Under the pieces are notes generated by a model. That model was not told the origin of the DNA and made no database searches. It saw only the letters and a list, made by a program, of their open reading frames with translations. Made by a program: the position numbers and the translations under genes. From assembly GCA_964425225.1 (NCBI GenBank), contig CAYRMD010000009.1, positions 1 through 64,000 on the forward strand: 64,000 nt of DNA. The letters are read 5' to 3'. This stretch comes from BPJU01 sp964425225. GTDB lineage: Bacteria; Planctomycetota; Planctomycetia; Pirellulales; Pirellulaceae. Position 1 is the first letter of the stretch. Each line of letters begins with the position of its first letter. This document shows, one piece after another, positions 16,680-26,460 of this stretch.

Positions 16680-17384
16680 ATGGCTCGCCGACTTGTGGCA
16701 GTACAAAAAGACCAACGCATGGTCAGCCAGCGCCGGCTGCCTCCGGTAAGTCGTTTGCGTTCGGGGGCGGTTCTGGGCAAGCGTAGCCGCGGTGGTGAGC
16801 CGGTGGCTCATTCACTGCATCTTCCACCGGAAACATGGTACGAGCCCAAAGGGGATGAATCTGGCCAGTATCGCATTGTGGTTCACCCTCCGGGTGACGG
16901 GTATGTCCACGTACTGACTCCGGAGGACATTCGCCAGCGGTTGGCAAAGGTGCCTAGCGAATTCTTGGGGCGGCTGGAAGTTGTGCAACTAAGCCGGATG
17001 ACACGTAAGAAGCGCTCGTTCCCCTGTTACGGGATGCAATGGGGAGCGGCCATTTACCTATACCCGGTCGAAGAGTCGCTGGTTGAGTATTTTAGTCGGC
17101 CTCCTCGTCCCGCCGAGCTTCGCGAGGCAGCTATGTACGGCGCGCGCTGGGTCCAAGAATCGCCCCAGATCTGGGCTTTGCACTGGACATGGCCCGCAAT
17201 TCGGGACTATTACCTCAATAATGTGTTGATCCACGAGTTAGGCCACATTGTTGACGATCGTAACCGGCGGTTCTTAGATCGCGAACGGTTTGCCGAATGG
17301 TTCGCGATTCAGTTTGGATACAAATCCAGTCGTCAGGCATTGGCTGAGCGAGCCGTGCGGCGGGTGATGCGCCGGCACGGATAG
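16680..17384 (+). CDS. HEXXH-motif putative zinc metallopeptidase-like protein
   Basis: The 234-residue product carries IHELGHIVDDRN with the zinc-binding HELGH at 185-189. A further acidic residue about 17 positions later (Glu206 in RERFAEWFA) could be the third ligand, as in gluzincins. The N-terminal 45 residues are basic and disordered, and no signal peptide is visible. Residues 50-150 contain beta-type stretches with no family I can name. A TATAAT and palindrome lie 190-330 bases upstream. ATG 16719 is an alternative start. It could be a peptidase for cell-wall or protein maturation; substrate unknown. Confidence 0.6.
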   Translation: MARRLVAVQKDQRMVSQRRLPPVSRLRSGAVLGKRSRGGEPVAHSLHLPPETWYEPKGDESGQYRIVVHPPGDGYVHVLTPEDIRQRLAKVPSEFLGRLEVVQLSRMTRKKRSFPCYGMQWGAAIYLYPVEESLVEYFSRPPRPAELREAAMYGARWVQESPQIWALHWTWPAIRDYYLNNVLIHELGHIVDDRNRRFLDRERFAEWFAIQFGYKSSRQALAERAVRRVMRRHG

Positions 17385-17509
17385 ACTCGGTGCATGTCGC
17401 AATCGGCCAGATTTTCAGCTATAGTGGCACACGAGCAGAGTGAGTACTCTTGTGCGCTACCGGCGCTTGAATGACGGGGCACGAGTGCCAGTAGTTTAAG
17501 GAGACGCCG

Positions 17510-19375
17510 ATGAAGTGGCCGCTTTGGTGGGGCCTCGGGTGGACAATAGGGTTTTGTCTGGTTTCGTGTTTCCTTGAGGCTGCTCCTACGGCCCGCCAGC
17601 AGGCGGCCGTACGGACGTTGAGCCGTAAGGCTACGGCAGCCGAACAACTCTACAGGGACGGCAAGATCAACGAATCCGCCGACGCCATCCGCAGCCTGGT
17701 CGCCGACTACCAAACGCTGGTGCAAGAAGCGGCCAAGGAACCGGAGCTAACCCGGTTATTAGAGCCGGTCCGCGGGCAGCTCGAACGACTCTATGCCTTC
17801 ATGGAACTGGAAGGCGTATCTTTGCCCGAGCTTCCGAAGTTGCCGGATCCGAAGGGAGCAACCACGGGGACAACGAGCTTCACGCGACAGGTTGCTCCGA
17901 TTCTGGTTGCCCAATGTGGCCGCTGCCACATCGAGCGACAAAGTGGCATGTTTAGCATGGCGACCTACGCCGCTTTGATGCGGGGGTCGGACGCCGGGAG
18001 AGTTATCGTACCGAAGGACGGGAAAGGCAGCCGCCTCATCGAATTGATCGAAGCGGGCGATATGCCGCGCGGTGGGGGGCGCGTCAGTCCGGAAGAGTTG
18101 AGTCTTTTGAAAAACTGGATCGACGAAGGGGCAACGTACGACGGGCAGGACCCGAACCAGCCGTTGGTGACATTCGTTCCTCGAGAGCAAAACACCCAGC
18201 AGATGCCGATGTTGACCGTAGTTCCGGCTACGGGCAAAGAAACGGTAAAGTTCGCCCTCCAATTGGCTCCGATCCTTGTTGAGCAATGTCTGGGGTGCCA
18301 TGGGGAAGGAAATGGACAACCCGGTGGCGGTTTGAACATGGCAACTTTCGCCAATTTCGTCCGAGGCGGTCAAAGTGGGCCGCCTTGGGTACCGGGAAAA
18401 CCGGATGAGAGCTTGTTGGTAAGGAAGCTACGTGGCACGGCCGGTGAGCGGATGCCGCGCGGTCGACCACCCTTGCCGGACGAGACGATTACTCAATTTG
18501 CCAAGTGGATCGAAGAAGGGGCACCTTTCGACGGCTTGGCCGCCGACAGTGCCACGCGGCGTGTGGCGGCCGTGGCAAAGGCATTGGCAGCAACTCATGA
18601 GGAACTGGCAGCGCAGCGATTGGAGCGAGCCCGTCAGTACTGGCAATTGGCTTTCCCCAGTATCCAACCCGATGTGGTGACCACCGAGTACTTCACGGTG
18701 TTGGGCAATTTAGGGCCGAAAACACTCGAGGAATTGGCACAACAGGCAGAGAAAACCGCTGGGCGCGTGGCGACGCTTCTAAAAGTACCCGGCGGGCAAC
18801 TGAAGGTCAAAGGGAAGATCGTGCTCTTTGCGCTGAATAGTCGTTATCACTACAGTGAATTCGGACGGATGGTCGAGGAACGCCAGGTACCGTCCCACTG
18901 GCGTGGGCACTGGAAATTCGACACGGTGGACGCATACGGAGTACTGACCGTGACGCGAAGCAATGAATACGACAACCAGGCGCTGTTGGGACAAGTGGCA
19001 GCCGGAGCGTACGTGGCTAGTTTGGGGGACGTGCCGCGCTGGTTTGCCGAAGGCATGGCCCGCGCGGCTGCTGCTCGATTGGCCCCACGTGATCCGCGCG
19101 TTTTAGCATGGGATGCGCAAACCAGTGGCATCCTGGCGACCTTAGCACAACCCGACGGATTTTTGACCGGGACTCTGTCGGCCGAAGATGCTGATCTCTG
19201 CGCGTATCGCTTCGTCAATTTCTTGCTAGCAAGGGACGCCCGCCGCGCAACGTATCTGCTGCGCAGCTTAGCGGAAGGGGCGAAGTTCGATGAAGCATTC
19301 TCGCGGATCTATGGTGCTACGCCTAACCAAATGGCAGTTTTGTGGTACCAAGGTGAATTGCGTGGCGGCCGGTGA
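17510..19375 (+). CDS. Secreted protein with two planctomycete-type cytochrome c domains
   Basis: The 621-residue product starts after an AAGGAG site and has a signal peptide (WTIGFCLVSCFLEAA). A helical segment (about 30-105) is followed by two similar heme-binding units: CGRCH at 136-140 and CLGCH at 260-264, each with an N-terminal VAPILV or LAPILV lead-in and a C-terminal DMPRGGG or RMPRGRP loop with a later WI(D/E)EGA. These match the PSCyt1-type cytochromes common in planctomycetes. The C-terminal 250 residues hold no heme motif but show WFAEGMARAAAARL, as in peptidase-like or collagen-binding helices. It probably moves electrons or senses redox outside the membrane; partner unknown. 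Confidence 0.85.
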   Translation: MKWPLWWGLGWTIGFCLVSCFLEAAPTARQQAAVRTLSRKATAAEQLYRDGKINESADAIRSLVADYQTLVQEAAKEPELTRLLEPVRGQLERLYAFMELEGVSLPELPKLPDPKGATTGTTSFTRQVAPILVAQCGRCHIERQSGMFSMATYAALMRGSDAGRVIVPKDGKGSRLIELIEAGDMPRGGGRVSPEELSLLKNWIDEGATYDGQDPNQPLVTFVPREQNTQQMPMLTVVPATGKETVKFALQLAPILVEQCLGCHGEGNGQPGGGLNMATFANFVRGGQSGPPWVPGKPDESLLVRKLRGTAGERMPRGRPPLPDETITQFAKWIEEGAPFDGLAADSATRRVAAVAKALAATHEELAAQRLERARQYWQLAFPSIQPDVVTTEYFTVLGNLGPKTLEELAQQAEKTAGRVATLLKVPGGQLKVKGKIVLFALNSRYHYSEFGRMVEERQVPSHWRGHWKFDTVDAYGVLTVTRSNEYDNQALLGQVAAGAYVASLGDVPRWFAEGMARAAAARLAPRDPRVLAWDAQTSGILATLAQPDGFLTGTLSAEDADLCAYRFVNFLLARDARRATYLLRSLAEGAKFDEAFSRIYGATPNQMAVLWYQGELRGGR

Positions 19376-19431
19376 GTCTGGACTAGATAGGCGGTAGTGA
19401 TTCACGTCGGTTCGAGCCTTTCGAGGATTGT

Positions 19432-19785
19432 GTGTTTGAAGCACTTGATCCAGCGATGACCCAGTACTTTTATTTACGCCAACAGTGCGCCCGGCATGAG
19501 ATTTTCCCCGGAGTGACGATCCATACCGTTTCCGGTGACCGACTGATGTTATCGTTGGTTGAGTTTGAGCCGTACGCCGAGGTACCTGCCCACCAGCATC
19601 CTCACGAACAGATGGGCTTACTCTTGGAAGGTGAATTGATCTTCACGATCGACGGCCAAACCCGTACGTTGCGGCCGGGCGACATGTGGCGCATTCCAGG
19701 CGGTGTGGTGCATTCGGTTCGAGCGGGCGCCGAACCCGTACGAGCTCTGGATGTGTTTCACCCGGTGCGCGATGATTACCGCTAA
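19432..19785 (+). CDS. Cupin-domain protein
   Basis: The 117-residue product is one cupin barrel. The first motif is PAHQHPHEQMGLLLEGEL with His54, His56 and Glu59 as likely metal ligands; the second is PGDMWRIPGGVVHSV with His94. Cupins of this size bind a metal and serve as sensors, isomerases or dioxygenases; nothing here fixes the reaction. The start is GTG 19432 with CGAGGA five bases upstream; ATG 19456 is an alternative. It follows the double cytochrome gene by 56 bases in the same direction, so they may be co-transcribed. Confidence 0.7.
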   Translation: MFEALDPAMTQYFYLRQQCARHEIFPGVTIHTVSGDRLMLSLVEFEPYAEVPAHQHPHEQMGLLLEGELIFTIDGQTRTLRPGDMWRIPGGVVHSVRAGAEPVRALDVFHPVRDDYR

Positions 19786-19838
19786 TGCGTTAGTTTGATC
19801 GGAGGATGCCATAGGCTTTGCTGGTGTGCGCGTCTCGG

Positions 19839-19857
19839 ATTTAACGCAAAGACGCAC
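19839..19857 (+). repeat. Dispersed repeat, module B (AACGCAAAG type)
   Basis: ATTTAACGCAAAGACGCAC in the 280-base gap after the cupin gene matches the AACGCAAAGGCGC module found at many intergenic sites here. Confidence 0.4.
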
Positions 19858-20068
19858 CGGTGCAACAGCGCAATGAAGATAACTCGGTCGTCCATCGCTT
19901 ACGTGCGCCTTATCGCTATTGCGCGTCTGCAATTCTCCAGTTGGTCCAAATGTTGTCGACAATTAAGAATTGCACGCGTAAACGTCGAACGTGCATGCGA
20001 ATCTAATACTCTTGGCGATCGAGTCACCTACGGGCAAGACGCAGACACGTCGATCCGCGCGTTGGACT

Positions 20069-21691
20069 CTAGGGGCGGGTGTTGACCGATGGCTGGCGGG
20101 CGTGCCGAATGGATCGACCCGCAAGGGCTCCAGTGGGCACTCCTTCGTAGACGGCTGGCACCCCGGCCACAAACACGTAACGCACGCCACAGGCATACCG
20201 GTGCGGTTGGTCGAAAGTGGCTTGGTCCAGGAACTGTTCTGGATCGAACACCACGATATCTGCAACATAGCCGGGCCGTAGATAGCCTCGATCATGCCAG
20301 CCCAGAATATCGGCCGGCAATCCGGAAGCACTCCGGATAGCCTGCGCGAGGCTTATGACATTTTCACGCAAGGCATAGCGGCCGATCTTGCGCGGGAAGG
20401 TACCATAACTCCGGGGATGGGGCTGTTCGTCGCCGGGAATCCGGGCCAATCCATCCGAAGCCGTAGCGACCCAGGGGCGCTGCATCGCCATTCGTACTTC
20501 TTCCTCTTGCATTCCAAAATGGATTATGGAGGCTCCACCATTCCTTTGGATCCGAACGGATAGTTCAGCCACGGTAATTCCCTCAGCAGCCGCCACTTCA
20601 TCCAAACTTTTTCCGACCCATTCCGGGCGGTACCGGCAGGAGGCAATTTGAATTCTTCCTTTTCGCGGTAGCACGCGATCGATATCAGCCAAAATGCGCT
20701 GGCGCGTTTGGGGATCCTCCAATCGGGCCTCCAGCGCTTTTTTACCACCTTCTCGCGACCAAGTGGGAAATAGCGTGGCTTCCAACGAAGTAGACGACGC
20801 GGCATAAGGGTATTGGTCTGCCGTAATCGGGAAGCCGGCGGCACGAGCCTGTTCGATTTTTTCGAGAGCCACGTGCAACAGCCCCCAGGCATCTTTACCA
20901 GAAGCTTTGATATGGGAGATGTGGACAGGAAGTCCCGCTTCACGGCCGATACGAATCGCTTCCTCCAATGCCTCCAATAAACCTGCACCCTCATCCCGAA
21001 TATGGCTGGCGTAGATGCCTCCATAGCGAGCCACGACACGTGCCAGTGCAACGAGTTCGTCGGTTCGAGAAAAACTGCCTGGCACATAGATTAACCCAGT
21101 CGACAAGCCGCAGGCTCCCTCGCACATCGCCTGTTCGACGAGCTGTTGCATCTTTGCCAGTTCTTCTGGGGTCGGTGGCCGGTTCTCCCTGCCGATGACT
21201 TCGCTGCGTAAGGACCCGTGTGGCACGAGGTGAGCCACGTGGGTTCCGGATCCGGCTTGGTCGATGGCGTCGAAGTATTCAGCCACCCGGATCGACCCCC
21301 AGCCACAGTTTCCTGTGACGACCGTCGTGCACCCTTGCAGCAAGTAATTGACATTGGCTCGACCGGTCGGTTCCAACAGGGTTCGATCGCTGTGGTTATG
21401 TAGGTCGATAAATCCGGGAGCGACTACTAGTTTGGTGCAATCGATCCGTCGACCAGCGGCTAGTTGCAATTGGGGGGCGACAGCGACGATACGTCCCTTA
21501 TCAATGGCTACGTCCATGGGCTGACCGGGTTCGCCGCTTCCATCAAAGACCAGCCCACCAACCAGCAACCATTCGACTCGCTCACCTGGCTGAGCAAAGG
21601 CTTCAAGAGACACATGAAGCCCGACAGTAAGAATTACCTGGAGTGTCAAGAGTTTGGAGTACCATCCTGAGACACAACGGGCGCAGTACAT
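20069..21691 (-). CDS. Secreted D-aminoacylase-like amidohydrolase
   Basis: The 540-residue product has an N-terminal hydrophobic signal (LLTLQVILTVGLHVSLEAFA), then the amidohydrolase barrel of the N-acyl-D-amino-acid deacylase group. Zinc-binding FIDLHNHSD (His98, His100), GNCGWG, HISHIKASG and ASDGLAR are present, in the order seen in that family. It would release an acyl group from N-acyl-D-amino acids outside the cytoplasm, for instance in recycling of peptidoglycan-like material. Other members deacylate or hydrolyse dihydropyrimidine-like substrates, so specificity is inferred. It is on the strand opposite the cupin gene and ends 280 bases from it. Confidence 0.85.
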   Translation of the reverse strand: MYCARCVSGWYSKLLTLQVILTVGLHVSLEAFAQPGERVEWLLVGGLVFDGSGEPGQPMDVAIDKGRIVAVAPQLQLAAGRRIDCTKLVVAPGFIDLHNHSDRTLLEPTGRANVNYLLQGCTTVVTGNCGWGSIRVAEYFDAIDQAGSGTHVAHLVPHGSLRSEVIGRENRPPTPEELAKMQQLVEQAMCEGACGLSTGLIYVPGSFSRTDELVALARVVARYGGIYASHIRDEGAGLLEALEEAIRIGREAGLPVHISHIKASGKDAWGLLHVALEKIEQARAAGFPITADQYPYAASSTSLEATLFPTWSREGGKKALEARLEDPQTRQRILADIDRVLPRKGRIQIASCRYRPEWVGKSLDEVAAAEGITVAELSVRIQRNGGASIIHFGMQEEEVRMAMQRPWVATASDGLARIPGDEQPHPRSYGTFPRKIGRYALRENVISLAQAIRSASGLPADILGWHDRGYLRPGYVADIVVFDPEQFLDQATFDQPHRYACGVRYVFVAGVPAVYEGVPTGALAGRSIRHARQPSVNTRP

Positions 21692-21751
21692 GAGGAGTTT
21701 CCCAGCAATTGCAGCAGAGGACCGATTGTCCCAAGTAGCCCCTGTTGTCGT

Positions 21752-23614
21752 TTACAGTGTTTCCTCGTCCACCGATTCACCCATCTCTGCTAATTTACTG
21801 TATAACGTAGCGCGGCCCATGCCTAGAACACGGCAGGCTTGGGATTTATTGCCGCCGACTTGCTGCAGCACATAGCGGATGTGTCGATATTCAGCTTCCC
21901 GCAACGAGATCAATGCGGCTGCTGGAGGGGGGCCGGCAGTAGCGAAATTCAAGCCGAGGTCGGCTGGGGTGATTTCATCGGCTGTACCCAGAACCACGGC
22001 TCGCTCGACGGCGTTTTTCAGTTCGCGCACATTACCCGGCCAAGTATAAGCGCGCATGGCATGCAGGGCTTCTTCGGAGAAGCGGCGAGGACCGCGCCCG
22101 ATCTGCTTACGAAATCGCTCGAGAAATACCATCGCCAGCTCAATAACATCCTCGCCCCGCTCGCGTAACGGAGGTACGTGAATATCCACCACACGGAGCC
22201 GGTAATACAGATCTTCGCGGAAACGATGTTGCGCTACTAATTCGCGCAGATCTCGGTGTGTCGCTGCAATCAAACGTACGTCGACACGGATCGACTCGGT
22301 ACCTCCGAGCCGCTGAAAGGGATGGCCTTCGAGCACCCGTAACAGTTTGGCTTGGCACGCCGGGCTCATTTCAGCCACTTCATCCAGGAAAAACGTCCCC
22401 CGATGCGCTCGCTCAAACTGACCAATGTGCCGGCGATCGGCTCCAGTGAATGCCCCTGGCTCGTGTCCAAACAGTTCGCTTTCCAGGAGCGATTCGCTAA
22501 ACGCCGCGCAATTGACAGTCACGTAGGGTCCGGCATGATAGGGACTCAAATCATGAATCGCTCGCGCAATGAGCTCCTTTCCCGTACCGCTTTCCCCTAA
22601 CAGCAACACATTAGCAGTGGTCGGTCCGACGCGAGCTATTTGATCGAGCACTTTTTGCATCACTGGGCTGGAACCGATCAGCCGATTCTGCTCGTCCAGC
22701 CGCCGGCGCAATTCGATGTTGGCCTGTTCCAGCCTTTCGCGGTGTTCCAGGTTTTCCAAAGCAGCTCCCATCTGGTGGGCAACGACGATGGCAAAATCCA
22801 AATCGGGACGCAAAAACGGAGCTTGTTTGGCCGACCGATGGCATTCAATAGCGCCCATGCAACCTTGGCGCGAAGGAATCGGAACACCCATAGCAGCCGC
22901 AGCGGGCTGCGTTTTCTTGGAGCGCGCCCCTTCTACTCGCGATTGATCGTTCAAACAAATCGCCTTGCGTTTCTCGACTGCCAAACTTGCCAAGACATGC
23001 TCATCATACTTCTCCCCACGCCAACCGGCACAACGCAGTCGACCGTCCGGGCCCACCAGCCACACGCCCACCGATTCGGTCTCCAACCCATCAACCAGGG
23101 CATCCAGGACCGCACGCACCAGGCTGGGGATGTCATTCTGCGAATGAAGGGAATGAGCCAGGCGACACAACACCGCTGAATCGCGCACGGCGCGCTTCAT
23201 CGCATCCGCCACACTCTGTTCCTGGATCAATCGCGAGACCTGCGACGGATCCGCCTGCTCATAGATTGTCGTTGCGCGCAGCTTCGAAGGCCTGTCCCAA
23301 ACGGAGGATCCCTCCTGAGTCCGCACAGCGAACAGAATCAGCCGTTCGCCGATGCGGATCAAATCACCCGGTTCTAAGACCGCCTGCTGCACGGGTTGAG
23401 AATTCACATATGTGCCGTTGCGGCTCCCACAATCTTCAATGTGCCAACAGTCGGCTTTATACGAAATGCGCGCATGAAGGCGGCTGGCTCGATCATCGTC
23501 CACTTGCAACTCCCGCGACGGATGCCGTCCAATCGTCACCGGAGAGTCGGGACTCAAATACCGCGTTTGTCCGGCCGAAGGGCCGTTCAGTACGATGAGC
23601 ATATGCTGCACCAT
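21752..23614 (-). CDS. Sigma-54 activator with FHA and GAF domains
   Basis: From ATG 23614 (GGAG eight bases upstream) the product is 620 residues. FHA: residues about 8-90, with GRHPSRELQVDD and GSRNGTYVN, which read phosphothreonine. GAF: about 130-285. AAA+: about 320-530 with Walker A GESGTGKE at 340-347 and the sigma-54-contacting GAFTGA at 387-392. Fis-type helix-turn-helix: last 50 residues (GGNKSQACRVLGMGRATLY). All residues needed to activate sigma-54 promoters are present. An FHA input instead of a response-regulator receiver implies control by a Ser/Thr kinase. Target genes are unknown. Confidence 0.9.
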   Translation of the reverse strand: MVQHMLIVLNGPSAGQTRYLSPDSPVTIGRHPSRELQVDDDRASRLHARISYKADCWHIEDCGSRNGTYVNSQPVQQAVLEPGDLIRIGERLILFAVRTQEGSSVWDRPSKLRATTIYEQADPSQVSRLIQEQSVADAMKRAVRDSAVLCRLAHSLHSQNDIPSLVRAVLDALVDGLETESVGVWLVGPDGRLRCAGWRGEKYDEHVLASLAVEKRKAICLNDQSRVEGARSKKTQPAAAAMGVPIPSRQGCMGAIECHRSAKQAPFLRPDLDFAIVVAHQMGAALENLEHRERLEQANIELRRRLDEQNRLIGSSPVMQKVLDQIARVGPTTANVLLLGESGTGKELIARAIHDLSPYHAGPYVTVNCAAFSESLLESELFGHEPGAFTGADRRHIGQFERAHRGTFFLDEVAEMSPACQAKLLRVLEGHPFQRLGGTESIRVDVRLIAATHRDLRELVAQHRFREDLYYRLRVVDIHVPPLRERGEDVIELAMVFLERFRKQIGRGPRRFSEEALHAMRAYTWPGNVRELKNAVERAVVLGTADEITPADLGLNFATAGPPPAAALISLREAEYRHIRYVLQQVGGNKSQACRVLGMGRATLYSKLAEMGESVDEETL

Positions 23615-23858
23615 GGCGAAGTCTCCCGGCGACAAGACCAGCGCGGCGTAGTGTTAGATCGCTACACACTGTCCAAATGGCAAGCGCATTATAACTTGGC
23701 GCTTTAATATGAAACAACCGGACCACCTTGCTGGGCCCATGTTCGGAAAAACGCCATGCGTTACGATAAGGCAACTGTTGCGGTAGTAGTACAGGTGTAG
23801 CTGTGACTTTAGCGCGCTAGCGATCGTGAGGTTTCGTGCTCCGTCGGGAGTTGGAAGC

Positions 23859-24572
23859 ATGAGTCAAATGTTGGACAAGTCGGCAGCTCGCGTGCGGCGC
23901 ATGTTTGCCTCGATCGCACCGCGCTACGACCTGCTGAACCACTTGCTGTCGTGTCAGATCGATCGCTATTGGCGGTGGCGAGCCGCGCGGATGGCCCGTG
24001 GTCTGTGCGGACCGTTATTGGATGTCTGTACCGGTACAGCGGATCTAGCCATCGCTCTGGCACGCCAGGCCAGCCAGCGGGCTGTTATCTACGGGGTCGA
24101 TTTTTGCCGCCCCATGCTGCGTTTAGCACACCGGAAACTCGTGCGGCTCGGATACGCGGATCGCGTGCGGTTAATCGAAGCCGATGCACTGAATTTGCCT
24201 TTTGCCGACCGCACTTTCCAAATGGTAACCATCGCTTTCGGCTTAAGGAATCTGGAAAACCTGGACCAAGGCTTACAACAGCTCCGTCGGGTATGTCAGC
24301 CAGGTGGGCGCGTGTTGGTACTGGAATTCAGCCAACCGCTCCGAGAACCCTGGGCTACCATCTATCAATGTTATTTTCGCCATGTTCTTCCCCGAGTCGG
24401 ACAGTGGCTCGCCCGGAATGCGGATCAGGCCTACGAGTATTTACCAACGAGTGTAGGACACTTTCCTTCGGGCGCGCAACTGGTCAGTCGTATGGAACAA
24501 GCCGGATTGGCAAATGTCAGTTTTCGACCCATGACCGGAGGTGTCGCTACTATGTATTTAGGAACCGCTTAG
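23859..24572 (+). CDS. menG: Demethylmenaquinone methyltransferase
   Basis: The 237-residue product is a class I SAM methyltransferase of the UbiE/MenG group: FASIAPRYDLLNHLLS near the N terminus, DVCTGTADLA for SAM, and ADALNLPFADRTFQMVTIAFGLRNL in the middle, ending with an RPMTGGVATMYLG tail. It adds the last methyl of menaquinone. Whether it should be called ubiE or menG depends on the quinone; with mqnE nearby, menaquinone is more likely. ATG 23859 is preferred to an upstream GTG because GGGAG precedes it. It opens a plus-strand run with ubiX and ubiA. Confidence 0.88.
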   Translation: MSQMLDKSAARVRRMFASIAPRYDLLNHLLSCQIDRYWRWRAARMARGLCGPLLDVCTGTADLAIALARQASQRAVIYGVDFCRPMLRLAHRKLVRLGYADRVRLIEADALNLPFADRTFQMVTIAFGLRNLENLDQGLQQLRRVCQPGGRVLVLEFSQPLREPWATIYQCYFRHVLPRVGQWLARNADQAYEYLPTSVGHFPSGAQLVSRMEQAGLANVSFRPMTGGVATMYLGTA

Positions 24573-24630
24573 CCAGCAGGAAGGAATTCAGCCTGGTACT
24601 TAACAAGCGAGTTTGGTTGTCCGATCGACC

Positions 24631-25338
24631 ATGAACCCACCTGCACATAATGCGACCGATACGCGGCCTTTGGTGGTAGCCTTTACCGGCGCAAGCGGCG
24701 CGGTTTATGGACTGCGTCTACTTGAGGTTCTCGGTAGGAACGATTGTCCCGTCGAGCTATTGATCAGTCCGGCCGCAGCCGAAGTTGCCCATCAGGAACT
24801 AGGATTGGTTTGGAACGTGGATCGGTTTAGTACCGAGTCGCTGTGGCGATCGCCCGATGGCCAGCCCTGGTGGTATCGCCTGGGCGAACCCTTTACCGAG
24901 ATAGCCAAGCCAGCGATAGATGAAACTTCCCAGCAGGCAACCTTTCGCTTCCGTTATTACCACCACCAGGATTATACTGCACCGGTTGCTAGTGGTTCGC
25001 ATCGCACGCGTGGAATGGTCATTTGTCCATGTTCTGCGGGCACGTTGAGCGGCTTGGTACACGGCGCATCGAATAACCTTATCCTGAGAGCAGCCGACGT
25101 ACATCTTAAAGAGCGCCGGCGATTGGTACTGGTTCCGCGCGAAACGCCGTTGTCGCTACCGGCATTGCGAAACATGGTGGCAGCCACGGAAGCTGGAGCC
25201 GTCGTATTGCCGGCTTCTCCCGGTTGGTATCACCGACCGCAACGATTGCATGATCTGGTCGATTTTGTTGTGGCACGCATTCTGGATCACTTGGACATCG
25301 AACACCGCTTGATACGCCGTTGGGGAGACGAAGCATGA
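24631..25338 (+). CDS. ubiX: Flavin prenyltransferase UbiX
   Basis: The 235-residue product matches UbiX: AFTGASGAVYGLRLLEVL binds flavin phosphate at the N terminus; RGMVICPCSAGTLSGLVHG and RRLVLVPRETPLSLPALRNM are the family's core, including the ArgGlu that closes on the prenyl donor. UbiX makes prenylated FMN for UbiD-type decarboxylases, which are not in this window. In the futalosine route UbiX/UbiD-like proteins are proposed for a late decarboxylation. It is longer than the usual 190-200 residues because of an inserted segment around 60-105. ATG 24631 is preferred; an upstream GTG frame exists. Confidence 0.88.
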   Translation: MNPPAHNATDTRPLVVAFTGASGAVYGLRLLEVLGRNDCPVELLISPAAAEVAHQELGLVWNVDRFSTESLWRSPDGQPWWYRLGEPFTEIAKPAIDETSQQATFRFRYYHHQDYTAPVASGSHRTRGMVICPCSAGTLSGLVHGASNNLILRAADVHLKERRRLVLVPRETPLSLPALRNMVAATEAGAVVLPASPGWYHRPQRLHDLVDFVVARILDHLDIEHRLIRRWGDEA

Positions 25339-26243
25339 GGCGGATTCGGCACCTCTTAGAACTAATCCGCTTTAGCCATACCCTTTTTGCCATGCCCTTT
25401 GCCCTCTGGTCGGCGGTCATGGCGTGGACGGTTCCAGGACCTGCGGGGAAATCATCCGATTTTCGGTGGCGCGATCTGCTGGGGATCGTGCTCTGTATGG
25501 TTACGGCTCGCAGCGCAGCGATGGCCTTCAATCGTTGGGCCGATCGGGATTTAGATGCCGCTAATCCTCGTACGGCCCAGCGCCATTTGCCGGCCGGCGT
25601 GCTCAGTGAACGGACTGTTCTTACTTTCACGGTGGCTTGTTCGCTTGGGTTCCTGGCAAGCACCCTGCTGTTTTTGCCGAACTACCTTCCTGTGGTGCTT
25701 GCTCCCATGGTGTTGGCCTTCCTATTGCTGTACAGCTACACAAAACGATTCACACTCTGGTGCCATTTCTGGTTAGGAGCCTCGCTGATGTTGGCACCGG
25801 TATCAGCTTGGATCGCGCTGCGTGGGCTGTGGCTCCTCGAAGCCCCGATGGATATCGCCCCCGCTCTCGTATTGGGTGTGGCGGTATTGGTCTGGGTGGC
25901 CGGATTTGACATCATTTATGCCTGTCAGGATATCGATTTCGACCGGCGGGCAAAGCTTTACAGTGTCCCGGCACGATGGGGTGCGGGCCAAGCATTGCGG
26001 GCAGCGGCCGTGTGTCACCTGGTTACCGTTCTGGTGCTGGCCTTGCTGCCGTGGTGGTTTCCCCAGTTAGGCCTCGGGTGGGTATATGGCCTGGCTCTGG
26101 CGGGTGTTGCCGTCTTGCTATTGGCGGAACATTGGTTGGTAAAACCCGATGACCTATCGCGCGTCAATGTCGCGTTCTTCCATGTCAATGTGGCGGTGAG
26201 TCTGGCACTTTTTGTGGCAGGAAGCCTGGACACATGGTTGTAG
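25335..26243 (+). CDS. UbiA-family polyprenyltransferase (MqnP-like)
   Basis: The 302-residue membrane protein attaches a polyprenyl chain to an aromatic acid. The first Asp-rich motif is in NRWADRDLDAANPRT and the second in DIIYACQDIDFDRR, separated by several membrane helices, as in UbiA/MenA. ATG 25335 overlaps the ubiX stop (ATGA), indicating translational coupling. With mqnE and ubiX nearby it is best read as the futalosine-pathway prenyltransferase, but a 4-hydroxybenzoate enzyme cannot be excluded. Confidence 0.85.
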   Translation: MRRIRHLLELIRFSHTLFAMPFALWSAVMAWTVPGPAGKSSDFRWRDLLGIVLCMVTARSAAMAFNRWADRDLDAANPRTAQRHLPAGVLSERTVLTFTVACSLGFLASTLLFLPNYLPVVLAPMVLAFLLLYSYTKRFTLWCHFWLGASLMLAPVSAWIALRGLWLLEAPMDIAPALVLGVAVLVWVAGFDIIYACQDIDFDRRAKLYSVPARWGAGQALRAAAVCHLVTVLVLALLPWWFPQLGLGWVYGLALAGVAVLLLAEHWLVKPDDLSRVNVAFFHVNVAVSLALFVAGSLDTWL

Positions 26244-26460
26244 AAGGCTTGGACTTCGTGTCCTTACCAAGGTTCGCTTTGAGACAGGGGCTTTCAGAGA
26301 CTGGCCGATGCTGCACTGCCGCGAACATTCCCCTGCCGGTAGTACTAACGAGTGTGTGCAGCCACAAAAGGAGCCGACTTGATTGAACACTTTCTGGAGC
26401 CTTTGGTGGACCGCAGCTCAGTTGCAACCTCCTGCCATGGATGCAAACGGTAAACAGCCT

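Noticed and set aside
16362..16811. A minus-strand frame of 149 codons
   Set aside because: It runs across a terminator-like hairpin and into the HEXXH gene on the other strand; the sequence looks non-coding.
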